Positions 59,792 to 64,000 of a stretch of 64,000 bases of DNA are shown here, one piece after another. The position numbers and the translations under genes were made by a program. The stretch covers positions 62,001-126,000 of the forward strand of contig NSJK01000004.1 of the NCBI GenBank assembly GCA_002632325.1, given 5' to 3'. Source of the stretch: Lysobacterales bacterium. Lineage in GTDB: Bacteria; Pseudomonadota; Gammaproteobacteria; Xanthomonadales; Rhodanobacteraceae. Position 1 is the first letter of the stretch, and each line of letters begins with the position of its first letter. Under the pieces are notes generated by a model. That model ran no database searches. It saw only the letters and a program-made list of their open reading frames with translations, and was not told the origin of the DNA.

Positions 59792-62677
59792 TCAGTTTTC
59801 GAACCCGTCGGCGAACACGAGGTCCGGCAACTCGCCGTAGTAGGCGATGGCAGCGGGGTGACCGCCTGCACTGGTGAAATCGCCCCCGGCGTAGAGCCGT
59901 CCGGCCGCGCCGTCCCAGGCCAGGGCCCTCACCTGGCCGTTCATGCCCGAGCCCAGCGCCGACCACGCGCTGCCGTTCCACACCGCGGTGTTATTGGCCG
60001 CCGTGCCGCCCGCGGTGGTGAATTGGCCCCCGGCGTAGAGCCGCTGGCCCGCCTCGTCCCAGGCCAAGGCGAGCACTCCGCCGTTCATGCCCAAGCCCAG
60101 CGCCGACCACGCGCTGCCGTCCCACGTTGCGGTGTAGTTGGCCGCCGTGCCGCCCGCGGTGGTGAAGGTGCCCCCGGCGAAGAGCCGCTGGCCCGCGCCG
60201 TCCCAAGCCAGTGCGTATACGCTGTAGTCCATGCCCGAGCCCAGCGCCGACCACGCGCTGCCGTTCCACATCGCGATAGAGTTGACCCCGGCACCGCCCG
60301 CCGAGCTGAAGTCGCCTCCGGCGTAGAGCCGCTGGCCCGCGCCGTCCCAAGCCAGTGCGTATACGCTGTAGTCCATGCCCGAGCCCAGCGCCGACCATGT
60401 GCTGCCGTTCCACACCGCGATGCGATTGGCCGCCGTGCCGCCTGCCGTGCTAAAGCCGCCCCCGGCGTAGAGCCGCCCGGCCGTATCGTCCCAGGCCAGG
60501 GCGTTCACGGGATAGTTCATGCCCGAGCCCAACGCCGACCAGGCGCTGCCGTTCCACGCCGCGATGTAATTGGCCGCCGTGCCGCCCGCCGTGCTGAAGT
60601 AGCCCCCGGCGTAGAGCCGCTGGGCCACGCCGTCCCAGGCCAGTGCACTCACTCTGTTGTTCATGCCCGAGCCCAGCGCCGACCATGTGCTGCCGTTCCA
60701 CACCGCGATGCGGTTGGCCGCCGTGCCGCCCGCCCAGATGAAGTCGCCCCCTGCGTAGAGCCGCTGGGCCGCGCCGTCCCAGGCAAGGGCGTACACAGCG
60801 CGATCCATGCCCGAGCCCAGCGCCGACCATGCGCCGCCGTTCCACGCCGCGATGTAATTGGCTGCCGTGCCGCCCGCCGTGCTGAAGTAGCCACCGGCGT
60901 AGAGCCGCTGGCCCGCACCGTCCCAGGCCAGGGCGAACACTGTGCTGTTCATGCCCGAGCCCAGCGCCGACCACGCGCTGCCGTCCCATACCGCGATGCG
61001 ATTGGCCGCCGTGCCGCCCGCCGTGGTGAAGGTGCCCCCGGCATAGAGCTGCTGGCTGGCGCCGTCCCAAGCCAGAGCGGACACGTCATAGTCCATGCCT
61101 GACCCCAGCGCCGACCACGCGCTGCCGTTCCACACCGCGATGCCATTGACCGCCGTTCCGCCCGCCCAGATGAAGTCGCCCCCGGCGTAGAGCCGCTGGG
61201 CCGCGCTGTCCCAGGCCAGTGCACGCACTCTGTTGGTCATGCCCAACCCCAACGCCGACCACGCGCTGCCGTCCCATACCGCAATGTTATTGGCCGCCGT
61301 GCCGCCCGCCCAGCTGAAGTCGCCCCCGGCGTAGAGCCGCTGGGCCGCGCCGTCCCAGGCCAGGGCGTACACAGCGCTATCCATGCCCAAGCCTATGCCC
61401 GGGTCCATGCCCGAGCCCAGCGCCGACCACGTGCTGCCGTCCCACACCGCGATGCAATTGGCCGCCGTGCCGCCCGCCGTGGTGAAGTAGCCTCCGGCGT
61501 AGAGCCGCTGGGCCGCGCCGTCCCAGACCAGGGCGTGTACGTAGGAGTTCATGCCCGACCCCAGCGCCGACCACGCGCTGCCATTCCACACCGCGATGTA
61601 ATTGGCCGCCGTACCGCCCGCCGTGGTGAAGTCGCCCCCGGCGTAGAGCCGCTGGCCCGCGCCGTCCCAGGCCAGGGCGTACACCGTGTCGCCCACGCCC
61701 GGGCCCAGCGCCGACCACGCGCTGCCGTCCCACACCGCGATGTGATTGGCCAACACGCCGCCATTGGCCGCGGTGAATTCGCCGCCCGCATAGAGTTTGC
61801 CGCCACCGACCACCAAGGCCCGGATCAGGCCGTTGAAGCCCGGCTCGGCAATCCCCGTCCAGTTCGCATCGGTGAAGGTCGGATCAATGCGGATGGGATA
61901 GCGTGCGCCTGCGTCCTGCACTTCGATCCGCAGTTGCTTGCTCGACAGCGGCGTCATGCGTGCGGCGAGGGTGTGGCCGTCGGCATCGATCACCTGCAGG
62001 GCGTGGTAGTGCAGCACGCGCCCATCGGCCATGCGCAGGGCGATCGCATCGTGCAGGCTTGGCGATGCGCCGGGTTTGCGGGTCGGTCCAGACGCCGACT
62101 TGCGCGCCTTGGGTGTTCGAGCCAGGTCATGGGAGTTTGGCGTTCGGGATTCGGCCTTGCCCCGAGCCACGGGCAAGGCCTGCAGGCTGGCGTGCTCGAA
62201 CGCCAGATCCAGCTGCAGCGGGCCGGCGCCGGCGGGTTTTGTGCCGAGGATGAAATCCTGCCGGATGCCGTCGGCATTGGCGGAGTATTCCTGCGTCAAG
62301 ATGCCTTGCCGCGCGTAGATGCGTTCGCCATCGTGCTGCAGCTTCGCGGGCAGCGGCTGCCACATGGCGTTCTTGCGCCCGACCGCTGTCACGCGCTGGG
62401 TGAACGCGGCGCTTCCGCCTTCGTCCACGGAGCGCAGGAGGAGGCCATGCGGACCGATCTCGGCCTGCAGGTCCTGCATCGGCGCGCTCATGCGGATGCG
62501 GCCATCGGGCAAAGCCGTGATGGCTTGCGCCGGTTTCGACTGTGCCGTGGCCTGATCCACCAGATCGGCATGACTCAGCGCCGTGCCTTGCCCTGCCCAC
62601 GCCGGCGCCACTGCAATCCACGCGCCCCACAGCAACACGATGCGAAACGCGCGAGCCAACAGACCCTTGCTGTCCAT
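59792..62677 (-). CDS. Secreted protein with 14 tandem 48-residue repeats and C-terminal VFADGFEN (961 aa)
   Basis: A signal peptide (ARAFRIVLLWGAWIAVAPAWA) and a roughly 250-residue beta-rich N-terminal domain precede 14 copies of a 48-residue unit with consensus V-x-ALAWDGAxQRLYAGG then F-x-x-AGGTAAN and IAVWNGSAWSALGSGM. The unit resembles Kelch or delta-60-type propeller blades. The last copy is truncated into HPAAIAYYGELPD, followed by LVFADGFEN*, the motif shared with the genes ending at 57739 and 22385. The ATG at 62677 has AGGAG 7 nt upstream; 62683 is too close. Function unknown; likely a surface or extracellular adhesive or scaffold. Confidence 0.82.
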   Translation of the reverse strand: MDSKGLLARAFRIVLLWGAWIAVAPAWAGQGTALSHADLVDQATAQSKPAQAITALPDGRIRMSAPMQDLQAEIGPHGLLLRSVDEGGSAAFTQRVTAVGRKNAMWQPLPAKLQHDGERIYARQGILTQEYSANADGIRQDFILGTKPAGAGPLQLDLAFEHASLQALPVARGKAESRTPNSHDLARTPKARKSASGPTRKPGASPSLHDAIALRMADGRVLHYHALQVIDADGHTLAARMTPLSSKQLRIEVQDAGARYPIRIDPTFTDANWTGIAEPGFNGLIRALVVGGGKLYAGGEFTAANGGVLANHIAVWDGSAWSALGPGVGDTVYALAWDGAGQRLYAGGDFTTAGGTAANYIAVWNGSAWSALGSGMNSYVHALVWDGAAQRLYAGGYFTTAGGTAANCIAVWDGSTWSALGSGMDPGIGLGMDSAVYALAWDGAAQRLYAGGDFSWAGGTAANNIAVWDGSAWSALGLGMTNRVRALAWDSAAQRLYAGGDFIWAGGTAVNGIAVWNGSAWSALGSGMDYDVSALAWDGASQQLYAGGTFTTAGGTAANRIAVWDGSAWSALGSGMNSTVFALAWDGAGQRLYAGGYFSTAGGTAANYIAAWNGGAWSALGSGMDRAVYALAWDGAAQRLYAGGDFIWAGGTAANRIAVWNGSTWSALGSGMNNRVSALAWDGVAQRLYAGGYFSTAGGTAANYIAAWNGSAWSALGSGMNYPVNALAWDDTAGRLYAGGGFSTAGGTAANRIAVWNGSTWSALGSGMDYSVYALAWDGAGQRLYAGGDFSSAGGAGVNSIAMWNGSAWSALGSGMDYSVYALAWDGAGQRLFAGGTFTTAGGTAANYTATWDGSAWSALGLGMNGGVLALAWDEAGQRLYAGGQFTTAGGTAANNTAVWNGSAWSALGSGMNGQVRALAWDGAAGRLYAGGDFTSAGGHPAAIAYYGELPDLVFADGFEN
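59838..61834 (-). repeat. 14-copy tandem repeat, 144-bp unit, in coding sequence
   Basis: The array inside the 961-aa gene has a 144-bp (48-codon) period with few indels; one copy (about 61378-61410) carries an extra 24 bp that duplicates a Gly-Met-Asp stretch. Copies are near-identical at many positions, including synonymous sites, and two adjacent copies (about 60200-60400) are almost the same. Being in-frame throughout, it is a protein repeat, not a CRISPR array. Confidence 0.9.
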
Positions 62678-62962
62678 GTGCATTCTCCTGTTCTTGCGAA
62701 AGCCCCTGCGCGAAGACGCACCGCGCAGCCGCGAGGCAAGCTACCACACGCAGCGGATCGACGAGATTTGATCCCGCCGCCCAGCCAAACCCGGTTGCCA
62801 CCGAGGGCCGGAAGCTACACCACGGGGCGGGACACACTCAGGCACGATCCGTCGATCCGGTCACATCCTCTGGCGCCGAGGTGGAGTCATCATGGCGACT
62901 ACCCGACTGGTGAGGCGTGCACTTGCTCGCCGGTGTGCTTGTGGACCAACGACGAGGTCGAC
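62678..62962. other. Divergent intergenic region between two secreted-protein genes
   Basis: About 285 bp separating the repeat-protein gene (minus) from the Kelch-like gene (plus). Both have good ribosome sites at their edges. No clear promoter pair, operator or terminator was identified by eye. Confidence 0.5.
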
Positions 62963-64000
62963 ATGCTGAAATCACGCATCGTGTGCTTGGCCGCCGTCGC
63001 GCTGATGCCGGCAATCTCTGGTGCAGGTGGCCTTCCCGAGGGTCTGGGCTGGCATGAATTGCCGAATACGAAAATCCGCCCCTTGTGCCCAAGCGATGAG
63101 CAATATCCCGGTATCAGCGGCAACACCGGTTGCAAATCGGTGATGATCGCCTGGAGCGGCGCGGCCTTCGACATCGGCGGCAATCGCCTGCTGATCAATG
63201 GCGGTGGCCATGCCGACTACGCTGGCAATGAAGTCTACGAGCTCGACCTGGACACGCGCGTCATGCGCCGTATCAATGCGCCCAGCCATCCAGTGCGCGA
63301 TGGCTGCCTGGCCGGCAACAACAGCACCTATGCCGATGGCCGACCGGTGTCTCGGCACACCTACAACCATCTGGCCTACATCGAAGACCAGGATTTGATG
63401 TTCCTGTACGGTGGTTCGCGGTGGCGGTGCGGCTACTTTGGTTCCGACACCTGGACGTTCGATCCGGCGCAGGACCAATGGGTGGCGCGCGACAACGCCG
63501 ATGCGCCCGAAGGCACATACGGATTGTCGGTATCGCGCGACCCGCTGACTGGACTGCTGTGGGCGCGCGATGATTTCACCCTGCGTGCTTACGACCCCGC
63601 CACGCATCACTGGCAACTCCGTTCCAGCGCGAGCGACATTGGCATGAGCGACACTCGCAGCGGCGTGGTGGACCCGGTCCGCGGTCGCTATTTCCTCTAC
63701 ACCATGGTGAGCCGCACGTTGTACCACTACGAGATTCGCGACACTGCGCCCATCCTGACCATCGTCAGCCGTCCGGCGCCGACCTGCAGCTTCATGGACG
63801 GCAACGCGGCCGGATGGGTCCATGACCCAAAGCAAGACCGGCTGGTGGCCTGGAACGGCGGCGACACCGTGCACCTGCTCGATCCGGACACGGCCACCTG
63901 CACGACGCTCACGTTTCCGGGCGGCCCCGCCGCGAACGAGCAGGGTACCTATGGTCGTTTCGCCTATTCGCCGCAGGATGACGTGTTCGTCACCTGCAAC
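62963..64000 (+). CDS. Secreted Kelch-like propeller protein, 3' end outside window
   Basis: Begins MLKSRIVCLAAVALMPAISG, a signal peptide, with GAGG about 5 nt upstream. The visible 346 residues show Kelch-like blades: FDIGGNRLLINGGGHADYAG then NEVYELDLDTR, LMFLYGGSRWRCGYFGSDTW then TFDPAQDQWVARD, and RYFLYTMVSRTLYHYEI. Several cysteines may form disulfides. The frame is open to the window end, so C-terminal features, including any DGFE-type tag, cannot be seen. Functionally unassigned. Confidence 0.8.
   Translation, partial: MLKSRIVCLAAVALMPAISGAGGLPEGLGWHELPNTKIRPLCPSDEQYPGISGNTGCKSVMIAWSGAAFDIGGNRLLINGGGHADYAGNEVYELDLDTRVMRRINAPSHPVRDGCLAGNNSTYADGRPVSRHTYNHLAYIEDQDLMFLYGGSRWRCGYFGSDTWTFDPAQDQWVARDNADAPEGTYGLSVSRDPLTGLLWARDDFTLRAYDPATHHWQLRSSASDIGMSDTRSGVVDPVRGRYFLYTMVSRTLYHYEIRDTAPILTIVSRPAPTCSFMDGNAAGWVHDPKQDRLVAWNGGDTVHLLDPDTATCTTLTFPGGPAANEQGTYGRFAYSPQDDVFVTCN

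Noticed and set aside
59838..61834. CRISPR array or satellite
   Set aside because: The 144-bp units are in-frame codons of a signal-peptide protein, with no spacer/repeat alternation and no cas genes.

Overview
The window is a GC-rich chromosomal segment of a gammaproteobacterium, most likely of the order Lysobacterales (Xanthomonadales), near Rhodanobacteraceae or Lysobacteraceae. This rests on gene order (yceD-rpmF-fabHDG-acpP-fabF-pabB-mltG-tmk-holB; pyrG-kdsA-eno-ftsB-ispD-ispF-truD, then surE-pcm-yqaA-nlpD-rpoS) and on several Xanthomonad-style secreted proteins. No rRNA, tRNA, CRISPR array, prophage or insertion sequence was recognised.

Layout. 1-9272 (minus) is the fatty-acid and cell-wall cluster, from yceD and rpmF down to holB, which runs off the left edge. 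9359-10395 (plus) holds a small membrane coiled-coil protein coupled to the Maf/YceF pyrophosphatase. 10403-15726 is a complex II locus: sdhAF4-sdhC-sdhD-sdhA-sdhB-sdhE-ygfX on minus, with ygfZ divergent. 15727-22557 is more accessory: a structured intergenic region, a SleB-type hydrolase, a glycine-zipper lipoprotein, a divergent MgtE, a large winged-helix/TM/TPR regulator and a secreted HAF-type protein. 22692-28019 holds rlmE-ftsH-folP, the divergent yhbY and Mth938-like genes, and rpoS. 28090-38958 is the nlpD-yqaA-pcm-surE and truD-ispF-ispD-ftsB-eno-kdsA-pyrG block. 39033-42648 is a tightly coupled phosphotransacetylase/acetate kinase/drug-exporter operon. 42756-49791 includes parE, a TerB/DUF697 protein, prmC coupled to a Pycsar-effector-like membrane protein, an AidB-like dehydrogenase and a one-domain asparaginase. 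49921-57715 has a secreted subtilisin, clpS-clpA and nudJ-mnmA-hflD. 57739-64000 is an accessory secreted-protein region with a 437-aa propeller-like protein, a 961-aa protein with 14 tandem repeats, a regulator remnant and a partial Kelch-like protein.

Most of the window is well-known housekeeping biology. The most unusual signal is a short C-terminal motif (I/V-F-x-D-G/A-F-E) shared by three otherwise unrelated predicted secreted proteins (ending at 22385, 57739 and 59792), which could be an undescribed export or anchoring tag. Next come the highly uniform 48-residue repeat array (about 59838-61834), the orphan Pycsar-effector-like gene coupled to prmC, and the self-contained complex II assembly locus. 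Many genes appear to use GTG or TTG starts, several inside a GTGA overlap with the preceding stop codon, so automated starts would often be wrong here.
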